A stretch of DNA of 64,000 nucleotides from the NCBI RefSeq assembly GCF_012044895.1, contig NZ_CP050695.1, positions 2,014,501 through 2,078,500 of the forward strand, in the 5' to 3' direction. Below, piece by piece: positions 21,602 through 34,667 of the stretch (positions are counted from its first letter, which is position 1; each line of letters opens with the position of its first letter). This DNA comes from Aquisalimonas sp. 2447 (GTDB lineage Bacteria; Pseudomonadota; Gammaproteobacteria; Nitrococcales; Aquisalimonadaceae). The notes below the pieces were generated by a model, which searched no databases, was not told the origin of the DNA, and saw only the letters and a list, made by a program, of their open reading frames with translations. Position numbers and translations under genes: made by a program.

Positions 21602-23965
21602 GTGTACCCGTTCGAGCGCAATAGGCTGACTCCTGTGGCAAGCTCTGATTCCCGTTCGTCATCTTCCGAGCGTGACCCGCTCCCTTCGCCCCTCGGGCAT
21701 CATGTGAGTCGTGGGCTGCGCGAGGCCTCGCTTTACATCCTGTTGGCGGTGGCCATTTACATGGTGCTGGCGCTGGTGACCTACCATCCCAACGACCCGG
21801 GCTGGAGTTTTACCGGTGGCCACGGCGCCGTGCAGAACGCCGGCGGCGAAGTGGGCGCGCGTTTCGCGGACGTGTTCTTGTACCTGTTCGGGTACCTGGC
21901 TTATCTGTTCCCGGTGATGGTGGCCTTCTCCGGCTGGCTGACCTGGCGCTGGCAGCGCCGTGATGGCGCCTTCCACTGGGGCGTGTTCGGCCTGCGCGGC
22001 CTCGGTTTCGTATTGACGCTGGCGTCCGGTGCGGGCCTGGCCACCATGCACGTGGAGGCGCTGCCGCAAACGGTGCCGCTGCATGCCGGAGGCGTGCTTG
22101 GCGACGTCATTGCCGGTTCCCTGGAAGGCGCGTTCAGCTTCCTCGGTGCCACGTTGCTGCTGCTGGCGGTGTTCCTGGCCAGCGTGACGCTGTTCACCGG
22201 GCTGTCCTGGTTGAGCCTGATGGACCTGATCGGGCGGTTCTGCCTGATGAGCGTCAGCGCTCTGGGGCGTGGTTTGACCGCCCTGCGGGACGGCTGGGCC
22301 GGGCGCCGCGCCCGACGGGCACGGCGGGAGACACTGGTGGCGGACAAGGAAAAGCGTAAGCACCGGACACCGCCGCAGATCGAGGCCAGCAAGCCGGCGC
22401 CGAAACCGGGCAAGAAGGTCAACAAGGAAAAGCAGATGCCGCTGTTCCGCGCCGAGCAGACCGCCGACGGGTTGCCGCCGGTGTCGCTGCTGGACCAGCC
22501 GCCACCGCAGGCCGGGGGCTATTCCCGGGAGGCACTGGAAGCCATGTCCCGACAGCTGGAGATGAAGCTGGCGGATTTCGGCGTCCAGGTGGAGGTCGTT
22601 GCCGTCCACCCGGGGCCGGTGATTACGCGCTTCGAGGCGCAGCCGGCCGCCGGGGTGAAGGTGAGCCAGATCAGCAACCTCAGCAAGGATCTGGCGCGGG
22701 CCCTGTCGGTGGTCAGCGTGCGCGTGGTGGAGGTGATCCCGGGCAAATCGGTGGTGGGCCTGGAGATTCCCAATGAAAACCGTCAGGTGATCGCCTTCAG
22801 CGAAATCGTCCGCGCCGACGTTTGGGAGAAGGCCCAGTCGCCCCTGTCCATGGCGCTTGGCAAGGACATCGGCGGCGAGCCGGTGGTGGTGGATCTCGCC
22901 AAGATGCCCCACCTGCTGGTCGCAGGCACCACTGGGTCGGGCAAATCCGTGGGTGTCAATGCCATGATCCTGAGCCTGCTGTACAAGAACAGGCCGGAGG
23001 ACGTGCGGCTGATCATGGTGGACCCGAAGATGCTGGAGCTGTCCATCTACGATGGCATCCCGCACCTGCTGGCCCCGGTGGTCACGGACATGAAGGAGGC
23101 TGCCAACGCCCTGCGCTGGTGCGTGGGCGAGATGGAGCGGCGCTACCGCCTGATGGCCGCGCTGGGTGTGCGCAACATCGCCGGCTACAACCGCAAGGTG
23201 CGCGAGGCCGCGGAGCGGGGTGAGCCGCTGAAGGATCCGCTGTGGAAACGCCCGGAGGAGGATCCGCAGGCGGAGGCGCCGGAGCTGGAGACGCTGCCCT
23301 TCGTTGTGGTGGTGGTGGACGAGTTCGCCGACATGATGATGATGGTTGGCAAGAAGGTGGAAGAGCTCATCGCCCGACTTGCGCAGAAAGCGCGCGCCGC
23401 CGGTCTGCACCTGATCCTGGCCACCCAGCGTCCGTCGGTGGACGTCATCACCGGCTTGATCAAGGCCAACATTCCCACGCGGATCGCCTTCCAGGTGTCC
23501 TCCAGGGTGGATTCCCGCACCATCCTCGATCAGATGGGCGCCGAAGCGCTGCTCGGACACGGGGACATGCTGTACCTATCGTCGGGCAGTGGCATGCCGG
23601 ATCGCGTCCACGGCGCCTTCGTTTCCGACAACGACGTCCACCGGGTGGTGAACCACCTCAAGGAGCAGGGCGAGCCCGAGTACATCGACGGTATCCTGGA
23701 CGAGTCCAGCGGCAGCGCGCCGCTCCCGGGTGTGCCCGGTGAGGACAACGGTGGCGATGGCGAGCAGGATCCACTCTACGACCAGGCGGTGCAGGTGGTC
23801 ACCGAATCGCGCCGGGCTTCCATCTCCGGGGTGCAGCGTCGCCTCAAGATCGGCTACAACCGTGCGGCGCGACTGGTAGAGGAGATGGAGAACAGCGGTG
23901 TGGTCGGGCCGCTGCAGTCCAACGGTGCCCGCGAAGTGCTGGCACCACCACCGCCCAAGGATTGA
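21602..23965 (+). CDS. ftsK: DNA translocase FtsK
   Basis: FtsK pumps DNA at the division septum and activates XerCD at dif. The start is uncertain. GTG 21602 has GAGG six bases upstream and gives 787 residues; ATG 21494 and GTG 21635 are in-frame alternatives. The long frame further upstream overlaps the divergent gene and is not used. Four membrane helices lie in the first 230 residues. A short basic/Pro linker follows, then the motor with Walker [13 protein letters not shown], Walker [15 protein letters not shown] and [20 protein letters not shown]. The C-terminal gamma winged helix ([20 protein letters not shown]) reads DNA polarity sequences. Confidence 0.96.
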   Translation: MYPFERNRLTPVASSDSRSSSSERDPLPSPLGHHVSRGLREASLYILLAVAIYMVLALVTYHPNDPGWSFTGGHGAVQNAGGEVGARFADVFLYLFGYLAYLFPVMVAFSGWLTWRWQRRDGAFHWGVFGLRGLGFVLTLASGAGLATMHVEALPQTVPLHAGGVLGDVIAGSLEGAFSFLGATLLLLAVFLASVTLFTGLSWLSLMDLIGRFCLMSVSALGRGLTALRDGWAGRRARRARRETLVADKEKRKHRTPPQIEASKPAPKPGKKVNKEKQMPLFRAEQTADGLPPVSLLDQPPPQAGGYSREALEAMSRQLEMKLADFGVQVEVVAVHPGPVITRFEAQPAAGVKVSQISNLSKDLARALSVVSVRVVEVIPGKSVVGLEIPNENRQVIAFSEIVRADVWEKAQSPLSMALGKDIGGEPVVVDLAKMPHLLVAGTTGSGKSVGVNAMILSLLYKNRPEDVRLIMVDPKMLELSIYDGIPHLLAPVVTDMKEAANALRWCVGEMERRYRLMAALGVRNIAGYNRKVREAAERGEPLKDPLWKRPEEDPQAEAPELETLPFVVVVVDEFADMMMMVGKKVEELIARLAQKARAAGLHLILATQRPSVDVITGLIKANIPTRIAFQVSSRVDSRTILDQMGAEALLGHGDMLYLSSGSGMPDRVHGAFVSDNDVHRVVNHLKEQGEPEYIDGILDESSGSAPLPGVPGEDNGGDGEQDPLYDQAVQVVTESRRASISGVQRRLKIGYNRAARLVEEMENSGVVGPLQSNGAREVLAPPPPKD

Positions 23966-24019
23966 ACCGCAGCCACGTGCCGTGGTCGACCGGGTACCCG
24001 AACACAAGCAGGAGAGACA

Positions 24020-24646
24020 ATGTTGAGGCGACTCGCGTGGATGCTGGCGTTGCCGGTGCTGGTTGTAGCCTCCATGGCAGCGGCAGACGACCCCAGGGCG
24101 GAGCTGGAGGCCTACTTCAGCGACACCGACAGCATGGAAGGCAGCTTTACCCAGGTCGTGCGCGACGAGGACGGCAGAGTGCTGGAAGAGAGTCGTGGCA
24201 CCATGGCGATCCAGCGCCCGGACCGGTTCGACTGGCTCTACAATGAGCCTTTCGAGCAGCGGATCGTCGCCGACGGCGAACGGCTCTGGATTCACGACCC
24301 CGATCTGCGCCAGGTCACCGTGCGTCCGCTGGAGGATACCCTCGGCACCGGGCCGGCCATGTTGCTCAGCGGGCGCATGGAGACGCTGGATGAGCACTTC
24401 GACATGGAGGTGGACGACGGTTGGCTGGTGCTGATCCCGCGCACCGAAGACTGGAACGTGGAAGGCGTGCGGCTGCGCATGAGCAATGGTGTACCCTCCG
24501 AGGTGATCGTCCGCGACGGCCTGGGCCAGGAGAACCGCCTGACCCTGGAGGATGTCACCACCGGTGTGGCATTCGACGGCGATCGCTTCCGTTTCGAGCC
24601 GGATGGCGATACCGATGTGATCGAGCAGGGAGAGGCTGCCCCTTGA
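24020..24646 (+). CDS. lolA: Outer-membrane lipoprotein carrier protein LolA
   Basis: LolA ferries lipoproteins across the periplasm from LolCDE to LolB. The 208-residue precursor has a signal peptide (LAWMLALPVLVVASMAAA). The mature part contains the typical SMEGSFTQVVRDEDGRVL, GTMAIQRPDRFDWLYNEPFE and EQRIVADGERLWIHDPDLRQ. ATG 24020 follows CAGGAGAGAC. It is the middle gene of the ftsK-lolA-rarA run, and its stop overlaps the rarA start. Confidence 0.95.
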   Translation: MLRRLAWMLALPVLVVASMAAADDPRAELEAYFSDTDSMEGSFTQVVRDEDGRVLEESRGTMAIQRPDRFDWLYNEPFEQRIVADGERLWIHDPDLRQVTVRPLEDTLGTGPAMLLSGRMETLDEHFDMEVDDGWLVLIPRTEDWNVEGVRLRMSNGVPSEVIVRDGLGQENRLTLEDVTTGVAFDGDRFRFEPDGDTDVIEQGEAAP

Positions 24647-25953
24647 CCCTGGATGCGCCGGTGCGGCCGCTGGCCGATCGCATGCGGCCGCGCTCGCTGG
24701 ACGAGTTTCTCGGCCAGGAGCATTTGCTCGCTCCCGGTCGCGCACTGCGCCGCAGCATCGACGCCGGTCATCCCCATTCCATGGTGCTCTGGGGGCCGCC
24801 GGGCACCGGCAAGACCACGCTGGCGCGCATGATCGCCGCGGCGAGTGGTGCGCGGTTCATCACCCTCTCGGCGGTGATGAGTGGCGTCAAGGATATCCGC
24901 GCCGCCGTGGAGGAGGCGCAGGGCCTGCGCGGGCAGGGACAGCCCACCGTGCTGTTCGTCGATGAGGCCCATCGCTTCAACAAGGCGCAGCAGGATGCGT
25001 TCCTGCCTTACGTCGAGGACGGCACGCTGCTGTTCATCGGTGCGACCACTGAAAACCCCTCTTTCGAGTTGAACAACGCGCTGCTGTCGCGGGTCCGCAC
25101 CTATGTGCTGCGGGCCCTGAGCCGGGACGCCCTCAAGGGGCTCTTGCAGTCAGCGCTCGCCGACAGCGAGCGGGGGCTCGGTGCCAGCGGACTGGCCATG
25201 GAGCCGGAGGCCCTGGATCAGCTGGTCGAACTTGCCGATGGTGACGCCCGGCGCGGGCTGACCCTGCTGGAGGTCGCCGCGGACCTGGCGGATACCGGCG
25301 TGATCGGCACGGAAACCCTGCAGGAGGCCGCCGCGTCCGGGATGCGGCGCTTCGACAAGGGCGGAGACGCCTTCTACGACCAGATCTCCGCGCTGCACAA
25401 GGCGGTGCGGGGGTCGGATCCGGATGCCGCGCTGTACTGGTACTGTCGCATGCTCGACGGCGGCTGCGACCCTCTCTACATTGCCCGACGCGCCGTCCGG
25501 ATGGCATCCGAGGACATCGGTAATGCCGACCCCCGCGGTCTGCAGATCGCGCTCAATGCCTGGGATGCCCAGGAGCGCCTGGGTAGCCCCGAAGGCGAAC
25601 TGGCCATCGCCCACGCGATCGTCTATCTCGCCAGCGTGCCCAAGAGCAATGCCGTCTACAGTGCCTATAACGCGGCCATGGAGGCGGCTCGCCGTAACGG
25701 CTCCCTCGACGTGCCGTTGCACCTGCGCAATGCCGCCACGCGGCTCATGAAGGAACTGGGCTACGGCGAGGAGTACCGCTACGCCCACGATGAACCTGAG
25801 GGCTATGCCGCCGGCGAGGACTATTTCCCGGAGGATATGACGCCGCAGCGTTTCTATCAGCCCGTCTCCCGCGGTCTGGAAACGAAGATCCGCGATCGCT
25901 TCGAGCGCCTGCGCCATCTGGACCGGCAATCCGGCTGGCAGCGCCGTCACTGA
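24643..25953 (+). CDS. rarA: Replication-associated recombination protein A (RarA/MgsA)
   Basis: RarA is an AAA+ ATPase of the clamp-loader clade that acts at stalled replication forks. The start is placed at TTG 24643, which overlaps the lolA stop (TTGA) and follows AGGGAGAGG, giving 436 residues. The open frame starts earlier but that part lies inside lolA. Motifs: MRPRSLDEFLGQEHLL at the N-terminus, Walker A WGPPGTGKTTLARM, Walker B VLFVDEAHRFNKAQQDAF and sensor 1 FIGATTENPSFELNNALLSR. The C-terminal tetramerisation domain has SEDIGNADPRGLQIA. Confidence 0.96.
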   Translation: MTLDAPVRPLADRMRPRSLDEFLGQEHLLAPGRALRRSIDAGHPHSMVLWGPPGTGKTTLARMIAAASGARFITLSAVMSGVKDIRAAVEEAQGLRGQGQPTVLFVDEAHRFNKAQQDAFLPYVEDGTLLFIGATTENPSFELNNALLSRVRTYVLRALSRDALKGLLQSALADSERGLGASGLAMEPEALDQLVELADGDARRGLTLLEVAADLADTGVIGTETLQEAAASGMRRFDKGGDAFYDQISALHKAVRGSDPDAALYWYCRMLDGGCDPLYIARRAVRMASEDIGNADPRGLQIALNAWDAQERLGSPEGELAIAHAIVYLASVPKSNAVYSAYNAAMEAARRNGSLDVPLHLRNAATRLMKELGYGEEYRYAHDEPEGYAAGEDYFPEDMTPQRFYQPVSRGLETKIRDRFERLRHLDRQSGWQRRH

Positions 25954-26024
25954 GGCAGTCTAGTGTCCTGTAACCGACGGCTGATTTTCCGGTGGCGCTC
26001 CGGCTACAATGCGCGTCTTCGTGA

Positions 26025-27314
<1,290 letters not shown>

Positions 27315-27339
27315 CCGCTGCGATGGTGTGCCGCGGTGC

Positions 27340-29654
<2,315 letters not shown>

Positions 29655-29679
29655 CAGCCGGCGGGCATCCCGGAAACGC

Positions 29680-29703
29680 GAAGCCCCGCTGAGGCGGGGC
29701 TTC
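29680..29703. terminator. Bidirectional hairpin between the cysG-like gene and yccA
   Basis: A perfect 10-base-pair stem (29680-29689 with 29694-29703) with loop TGAG lies between two convergent stop codons. T-rich tails are weak on both sides (GTCGTTG on +, GCGTTTCC on -). Its placement supports a shared terminator. Confidence 0.65.
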
Positions 29704-29732
29704 GTCGTTGCGGTCAGGGTATCGCCGGTTGC

Positions 29733-30404
29733 TCAGTCGTCGCCGCCAAAGGCCATCAGCAGGTGCAGCAGACTGGTGAACAGGTTGTAGATGGCAATAT
29801 AGAGGCCCACGGTGGCCATGATGTAGTTGGTCTCGCCGCCATGCACCAAGGCGCTGGTCTGGTACAGGATGAATGCCGACATCAGCAGAATGAACATGGC
29901 GCTCACGCCCAGCATCATCCCGGGCATCTGAAACACCATCGCACCAAGACCGGCCAGGAAGGCCACCAGGATGCCCGCAAACAGGAAGCCACCCATAAAG
30001 GAGAAATCCTTGCGGGTGCTCAGCGCATACACCGACAGGCCGATAAAGATGGCCGCGGTGCCGCCGAAGGCGGTCATGATGATCTGGCTGCCGTTGGGCA
30101 CCGCCGTGAGATAGAAACTCAGGATGGGTCCCAGCGTGTAGCCCATGAAACCGGTGAGGGCAAACACCGACACCAGACCCCAGGCACTATTGCGCAGGGC
30201 GTTGGTGACGAACAGCAGGCCGAAGTAGCCGCCCAGCACAACGATGAAGTGCAGCGGGGGTGCATTGGTGACCATGGCCACGCCCGCCATCACCGCGCTG
30301 AATGCCAGCGTCAGGGACAACAGGCTGTAGGTGTTGCGAATGACCTTGTTGGTCTCGATCGCCCGTGCACCGGAAGTGCTGACGACGCGTTCTTGGCTTG
30401 TCAT
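29733..30404 (-). CDS. yccA: Bax inhibitor-1 / YccA family membrane protein
   Basis: The 223-residue protein has seven predicted membrane spans and the BI-1 family pattern, including RNTYSLLSLTLAFSAVMAGV at the first span and NLFTSLLHLLMAFGGDD at the C-terminus. E. coli YccA is a modulator of the FtsH protease in the inner membrane. ATG 30404 follows AAGGAGG by nine bases. An ATG two codons upstream in another frame reads straight into a stop. In Pseudomonas yccA is separated from cysG by tusBCDE; those genes are absent here. Confidence 0.92.
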   Translation of the reverse strand: MTSQERVVSTSGARAIETNKVIRNTYSLLSLTLAFSAVMAGVAMVTNAPPLHFIVVLGGYFGLLFVTNALRNSAWGLVSVFALTGFMGYTLGPILSFYLTAVPNGSQIIMTAFGGTAAIFIGLSVYALSTRKDFSFMGGFLFAGILVAFLAGLGAMVFQMPGMMLGVSAMFILLMSAFILYQTSALVHGGETNYIMATVGLYIAIYNLFTSLLHLLMAFGGDD

Positions 30405-30575
30405 TGCCTCATGCCTCCTTGTGGTCCATGCCCTTTCGCGGTTCGGGAAGACACATCCCGCCGCGTTCCGGGAATATTCTAGCGCGCTCCGCTGCCGGGC
30501 ACGATACACAAGTATGGGGCCCGGGCGCCATGGTCGCCGCACAGGTGCAGACCGCAGGATCCGGAGCAGGTTCCC

Positions 30576-32264
30576 TCAGCTACCGTCTTCCGTGGGCGCT
30601 GCCCGGTCCAGAATGGCGGCCAGGTCGGCTTGGTGGCTCAACCCCCCGTAGAGCAGCGTCCGGTTCGGCCCCAGCCGCGCCGCACAGAAGGCATCGGCGA
30701 CGGCCGCGTTGCCGTTCCGGATGAGTAATGCGGCCTGCAGTGCAAGCGCAATGTCCTCCACCAGGACCCGGGCCTCCATGGGCAGTTCCGCGCCCCCGTG
30801 CAGCCGCTGCTCGATGCGTTGTACCGCGTCGTCCAGATACCGGTTTTCACCCCGGCACTGCCGCAGCTCCTCCAGCAGTACGTCCAACGTCTCCGGGCTT
30901 TTCTGCATGGCACGCAGCACATCCAGGCACTGGATGTTGCCGGACCCTTCCCAGATGGCGTTCACCGGCGCCTCCCGGTAAAGGCGGGGGAGGGCGTGCT
31001 CTTCCACATAGCCGGCACCGCCCAGACATTCCTGGGACTCGGTGATATGACCAGCGGCCCGCTTGCAGATCCAGTACTTGCCCAGGGCCGTGGCGATCCG
31101 GGCAAAGGCGTGTTCGCGGGGATCGGTCGCCTGCCGGTCCAGAGCCGCGGCCACGCGGAAGGTCAGGGCCGCTGCGCCTTCGACCTCCACCGCCAGGTCC
31201 GCGAGGACATTGCGCATCAGCGGCTGGTTCAGCAGCAGATCCCCGAACGCCCGGCGCTGGCTGCAGTGATGCATGGCCAGGGCGAGCCCATGACGCATCA
31301 GGCTGGCGGAACCGATCATGCAGTCCATGCGCGTCTGCGCCACCATCTCGATGATGGTGGCCACGCCCCGACCCTCCTCGCCGATCATTACCGCATGGGC
31401 GTGCTGGAATTCCACTTCGCTGGATGCGTTGGAGCGGTTGCCCAGCTTGTCCTTGAGTCGCTGAATCCGGATGGTGTTGACGGTGCCGTCCGGACACCAC
31501 CGCGGCAGCAGAAAACAGCTCAGGCCACCGGCGGTGCGTGCCAGTACCAGGAAGGCATCGGACATGGGAGCGGAGAAAAACCACTTGTGACCGACCAGAC
31601 GGTAGGCCCGGCCGGGGCCACCCCCGGCAACGGGTTCCGCAATGGTGGTGTTGGAGCGCACGTCGGAGCCGCCCTGTTTCTCCGTCATGCCCATGCCCAG
31701 GGTGAGACCGGTCTTCTGCTCCGGCGGCAGAAAACGGGGATCGTAGTGATTGCCGAGAATGCGTGGCTCCCACTCCCGCGCCACTTCCGGCTGATGCCGC
31801 AGCGCCGGAATGCAGGCATGGGTCATGGTGATGGGGCACATGGTCCCGGCTTCCGCCTGGTTGTGCAGGTACATCAGCGCCGAGCGCACCACATGGGTGC
31901 CCGGCCCGGGCTGGCGCCAGGAGAGGGCATGGATTTCATTGCCAATGCCCGCTTCCATGAGTCGGTGGTAGGCGGGATGGAACCGCACCTGGTCCACCCG
32001 GCGACCGTACCGGTCGTGGGTCTGCAGTTCCGGCGGATTCCGGTTGGCGTCGAATCCGGCTGCCCATAGCTCGCCACCGGCGCGGGCACCGTACTCCTGC
32101 AGACGGTCCTCGCCCCAGCCATCACCTTCACGGTGAACGGCCTCCTGCAGCACGTGGTCGGTGAGGTAAAGATTGCGTCCCTCGAAGGGAGTGGGCTGGT
32201 TCTCCACCTCGTGGGTGGCCCAGGTGATGGGGGTGCTGTTGCCCGTTCCGCGATCGGTCGCCAT
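30576..32264 (-). CDS. aidB: AidB-type acyl-CoA dehydrogenase family protein
   Basis: The 562-residue protein (ATG 32264 after GAGGAGGAG) aligns along its length with E. coli AidB. Shared blocks include NQPTPFEGRNLYLTDHVLQE, GMGMTEKQGGSDVRSNTT, YRLVGHKWFFSAPMSDAFLV, RLKDKLGNRSNASSEVEF and APVNAIWEGSGNIQCLDVLR. AidB is an FAD protein of the alkylation-damage (Ada) response that binds DNA through a basic C-terminal domain; a physiological dehydrogenase substrate is not established. No ada gene is nearby, so Ada control cannot be inferred. Confidence 0.95.
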   Translation of the reverse strand: MATDRGTGNSTPITWATHEVENQPTPFEGRNLYLTDHVLQEAVHREGDGWGEDRLQEYGARAGGELWAAGFDANRNPPELQTHDRYGRRVDQVRFHPAYHRLMEAGIGNEIHALSWRQPGPGTHVVRSALMYLHNQAEAGTMCPITMTHACIPALRHQPEVAREWEPRILGNHYDPRFLPPEQKTGLTLGMGMTEKQGGSDVRSNTTIAEPVAGGGPGRAYRLVGHKWFFSAPMSDAFLVLARTAGGLSCFLLPRWCPDGTVNTIRIQRLKDKLGNRSNASSEVEFQHAHAVMIGEEGRGVATIIEMVAQTRMDCMIGSASLMRHGLALAMHHCSQRRAFGDLLLNQPLMRNVLADLAVEVEGAAALTFRVAAALDRQATDPREHAFARIATALGKYWICKRAAGHITESQECLGGAGYVEEHALPRLYREAPVNAIWEGSGNIQCLDVLRAMQKSPETLDVLLEELRQCRGENRYLDDAVQRIEQRLHGGAELPMEARVLVEDIALALQAALLIRNGNAAVADAFCAARLGPNRTLLYGGLSHQADLAAILDRAAPTEDGS

Positions 32265-32307
32265 GGTCTCCTCCTCGGCAATGGCCGATTCGTCACCAAT
32301 TATGGCA

Positions 32308-32637
32308 TCACCGCGCCCGATTGTTCGCCCCCCGCCCGGGCTGGCGGACACGAGGTTCCAAGGCCTCCGGGCGCCCGAACCGATACCCCTGGGCGTAATC
32401 GACGAACGCCTTGTCCAGCTTGAGTTCCTCCAGCGGCAGGTAACTGAGGTAGTGCAGCGAGGAATAGCCCTTGCCGAAGTCGTCCAGCGACATGCGGACG
32501 CCCGAGCTCTTCAGTGTACCGATGACCTCATGGGTCAGCTCGATATTGGCCAGGAGAATATCTTCGGTGATCTCCAGCACCAGCATGGACGGATCGACAT
32601 CGTGTGCCCGGGCACGCTGGATGACGAATTCGGCGAA
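32308..32637 (-). pseudogene. Remnant of an EAL-domain c-di-GMP phosphodiesterase gene
   Basis: Reading from 32637, about 80 codons are clear EAL-domain sequence: FAEFVIQRARAHDVDPSML, LEITEDILLAN, MSLDDFGKGYSSLHYLSYLP and ELKLDKAFVD. At 32398/32397 this jumps directly to YAQGYRFGRPEALE, which in normal EAL domains lies some 70 residues later. An in-frame internal deletion has therefore removed the segment with the VAEGVE-type motif. The domain start with the EAL motif itself is also missing, and no start codon belongs to it. The product could not be a working phosphodiesterase. Confidence 0.85.
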
Positions 32638-32639
32638 AC

Positions 32640-32863
32640 CCCGGGAAAAAAAAGAACAGCGCCAGCAGCAGCGCAGTGAAAATCCAGCCCACGGGGCAGC
32701 AGGATGCCGGCACCGAGGAAACCGTTGCGGGTCAGCGCAAAAATGCCAGACCGCCGACAACCAGGAACCGGTTAATGAAACGGTCCGGGTCCGCCGAGGG
32801 GCTCTTCGGGTCTTCACGTCGTCCCGTCGTCCCGTCGTCATCCAGAGTCTTCCATGGGATCAT
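32640..32863 (-). pseudogene. Broken gene for a small hydrophobic protein
   Basis: ATG 32863 opens a 43-codon frame ending at TGA 32732-32734, with an acidic N-terminus and then DPDRFINRFLVVGG. Shifting frame near 32744 (one base missing beside the A5 run) continues it as IFALTRNGFLGAGILLP. Shifting back at the G-run 32693-32696 (one base too many) gives VGWIFTALLLALFFF. The joined reading is a coherent two-helix membrane protein of about 75 residues, so two compensating indels have broken it. It then runs into the EAL remnant. I do not recognise the family. Sequencing error at the two runs is an alternative. Confidence 0.5.
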
Positions 32864-32992
32864 TGGGTGTTAGCTGTCACATGTGTCCACCTTGTGGGCA
32901 CGGCGGGATCGCCTTAACGCGGCAGCAGTCACACTTTGGCACCGGGTCCGGAGGATGGAATCCACCCCGCCCGGGGAACAGGACACCAGATC

Positions 32993-33946
32993 ATGCCCGT
33001 TTCCTTCGACGGTAAACTCGTCATTGCTATCTCCTCACGCGCCCTGTTCGACATGGCCGAGAGCCACCGCGTGTTCATGGAGCAGGGGGTGGACGCGTAC
33101 TGCCGGTACCAGCGGGAGCACGAGGACGAGGTCCTCGCGCCCGGCGTGGCATTCACGCTGGTGCGCAAGCTGCTGCGCCTGGAAGGCATTGACGGCGGTG
33201 TGGAGGTGATCCTGTTGTCCCGCAACAGTGCGGATACCGGCCTGCGCGTGTTCAATTCGGTGGAACACTATGGCCTCAGTATTACCCGGGCTGCTTTCAC
33301 CAACGGCGAGCGTCCGTGGCGCTACATTCCGGCATTCGGCGCCCACCTGTTCCTGTCCGCCGACCCCAACGATGTCGCTCAGGCCCTGCAGCACGGCTAT
33401 GCGGCGGCCACCATCCTGCCGTCGGCCGGGCGCGACACGGAGGATCCGGGTGACCGCGAGGTCCGTATTGCATTCGACGGCGACGCGGTGCTGTTCGCCG
33501 ATACCGCCGAGCGTGTCTTCCAGGAATCCGGACTCGAGGCCTTCTCTGCCAGTGAGCGCCAGCAGGCCCGCTCACCGCTGCCCGGGGGGCCATTCAAATC
33601 GTTCCTCGCGGCGCTGCACCAGCTCCAGCGCCGCGAACAGACCGGTGGTGAATCGAGCCCGATCCGCACGGCGCTGGTCACGGCGCGGAGCGCCCCCGCC
33701 CACGAACGGGTCATTCGCACACTGCGCCACTGGGATATCCGCATTGACGAAGCGCTATTCCTGGGCGGATTGCGCAAGGCGGATTTCCTGGCTGCGTTCG
33801 GCGCCGACATCTTCTTCGACGATCAGCAAGGTCATTGCGAGATCGCGAGCCAGCAGGTTGCAACCGGACATGTGCCCCACGGCGTGAGCAACGTGCCGCG
33901 GGAGGAGTCCGATGATTCCGGCCAAGCCGGTGTGACGGGGGGCTGA
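32993..33946 (+). CDS. Cytosolic 5'-nucleotidase (PF06189-type)
   Basis: ATG 32993 gives 317 residues matching a bacterial 5'-nucleotidase family that dephosphorylates nucleoside monophosphates. Recognisable segments are LVIAISSRALFDMAESHRVF at the start, VILLSRNSADTGLRVFNSVE, the HAD-like acidic site VRIAFDGDAVLFADTAERVF, and LFLGGLRKADFLAAFGADIF with FFDDQ near the end. There is no signal peptide. It precedes thrH by about 100 bases on the same strand. Upstream is the decayed-gene patch. Confidence 0.9.
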   Translation: MPVSFDGKLVIAISSRALFDMAESHRVFMEQGVDAYCRYQREHEDEVLAPGVAFTLVRKLLRLEGIDGGVEVILLSRNSADTGLRVFNSVEHYGLSITRAAFTNGERPWRYIPAFGAHLFLSADPNDVAQALQHGYAAATILPSAGRDTEDPGDREVRIAFDGDAVLFADTAERVFQESGLEAFSASERQQARSPLPGGPFKSFLAALHQLQRREQTGGESSPIRTALVTARSAPAHERVIRTLRHWDIRIDEALFLGGLRKADFLAAFGADIFFDDQQGHCEIASQQVATGHVPHGVSNVPREESDDSGQAGVTGG

Positions 33947-34045
33947 CGCCGCAGTGACGCCACTTTCAGGCCTGTTGCAGGCAGGGGGAAAAAAGACTAC
34001 CTTGTGCGCGGTTTTCGGGCCGGGTCGGCCAAGGAGCGAGCGAGC

Positions 34046-34654
34046 GTGAATATCGTCTGCCTGGATCTGGAAGGCGTGCTGGTACCGGAGATCTGGATTG
34101 GCCTGGCAGAGCGCACCGGCATCCAGGCGCTGCGTGCCACCACCCGGGATGTGCCCGATTACGATGAGCTGATGCAGCAGCGACTGCGCATCCTCCGTGA
34201 GCATGGCCTGGGCATGGATGACATCCAGGCCGTGATTGACGCCGTGCGGCCGTTTCCAGGTGCGCGTGAGTTCCTCCACTGGGTCCGTGAGCGCTACCAG
34301 CTGGTAATCCTGTCGGATACCTTCTACGAATTCGCGCGACCGCTGATGCGCCAGCTGGACTGGCCGACCCTGTTCTGTCACCGGCTGGAAGTGGACGGTG
34401 AGCGCCGGATCGTGGATTATCATCTGCGGCTCGCCGACCACAAGCGAGCTGCGGTGGCGGCGTTTCAGCAGCTGAATTTCCGGGTCACGGCAGCGGGCGA
34501 TTCCTACAACGACACCGGCATGCTGTCCCAGGCCGAGCAGGGGATCCTGTTTGCGCCGCCGCAGAATGTCATCGACGACTTCCCCCAGTTTCCGGTCACC
34601 CGGGAATACGATGCACTCAAGGACGCCATCCAGCAGGCGTTCGCGCACTCCTGA
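34046..34654 (+). CDS. thrH: ThrH: phosphoserine phosphatase / homoserine phosphotransferase
   Basis: The start is GTG 34046, with AAGGAG nine bases upstream, giving 202 residues. The protein aligns closely with Pseudomonas ThrH: IVCLDLEGVLVPEIWIGLAE (HAD motif 1, DLEG), TTRDVPDYDELMQQRLRIL, VILSDTFYEFARPLMRQL and AAGDSYNDTGMLSQAEQGIL. ThrH dephosphorylates phosphoserine and can pass the phosphate to homoserine, bypassing serB and thrB. It is followed 13 bases later by a phosphoesterase gene, probably in one transcript. Confidence 0.95.
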   Translation: MNIVCLDLEGVLVPEIWIGLAERTGIQALRATTRDVPDYDELMQQRLRILREHGLGMDDIQAVIDAVRPFPGAREFLHWVRERYQLVILSDTFYEFARPLMRQLDWPTLFCHRLEVDGERRIVDYHLRLADHKRAAVAAFQQLNFRVTAAGDSYNDTGMLSQAEQGILFAPPQNVIDDFPQFPVTREYDALKDAIQQAFAHS

Positions 34655-34667
34655 GTCAAGCGATTCA

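Noticed and set aside
25959-25971. 13-base repeat shared with 62101-62113 as evidence of a mobile element
   Set aside because: In a 64-kb window dozens of exact 13-base matches on either strand are expected by chance, and no longer homology extends from it.
32308-32841. 177-codon minus-strand frame as an intact gene
   Set aside because: Its first 68 codons are out of frame with the sequence they overlap, and the rest is an EAL domain with a large internal deletion; treated as a pseudogene.
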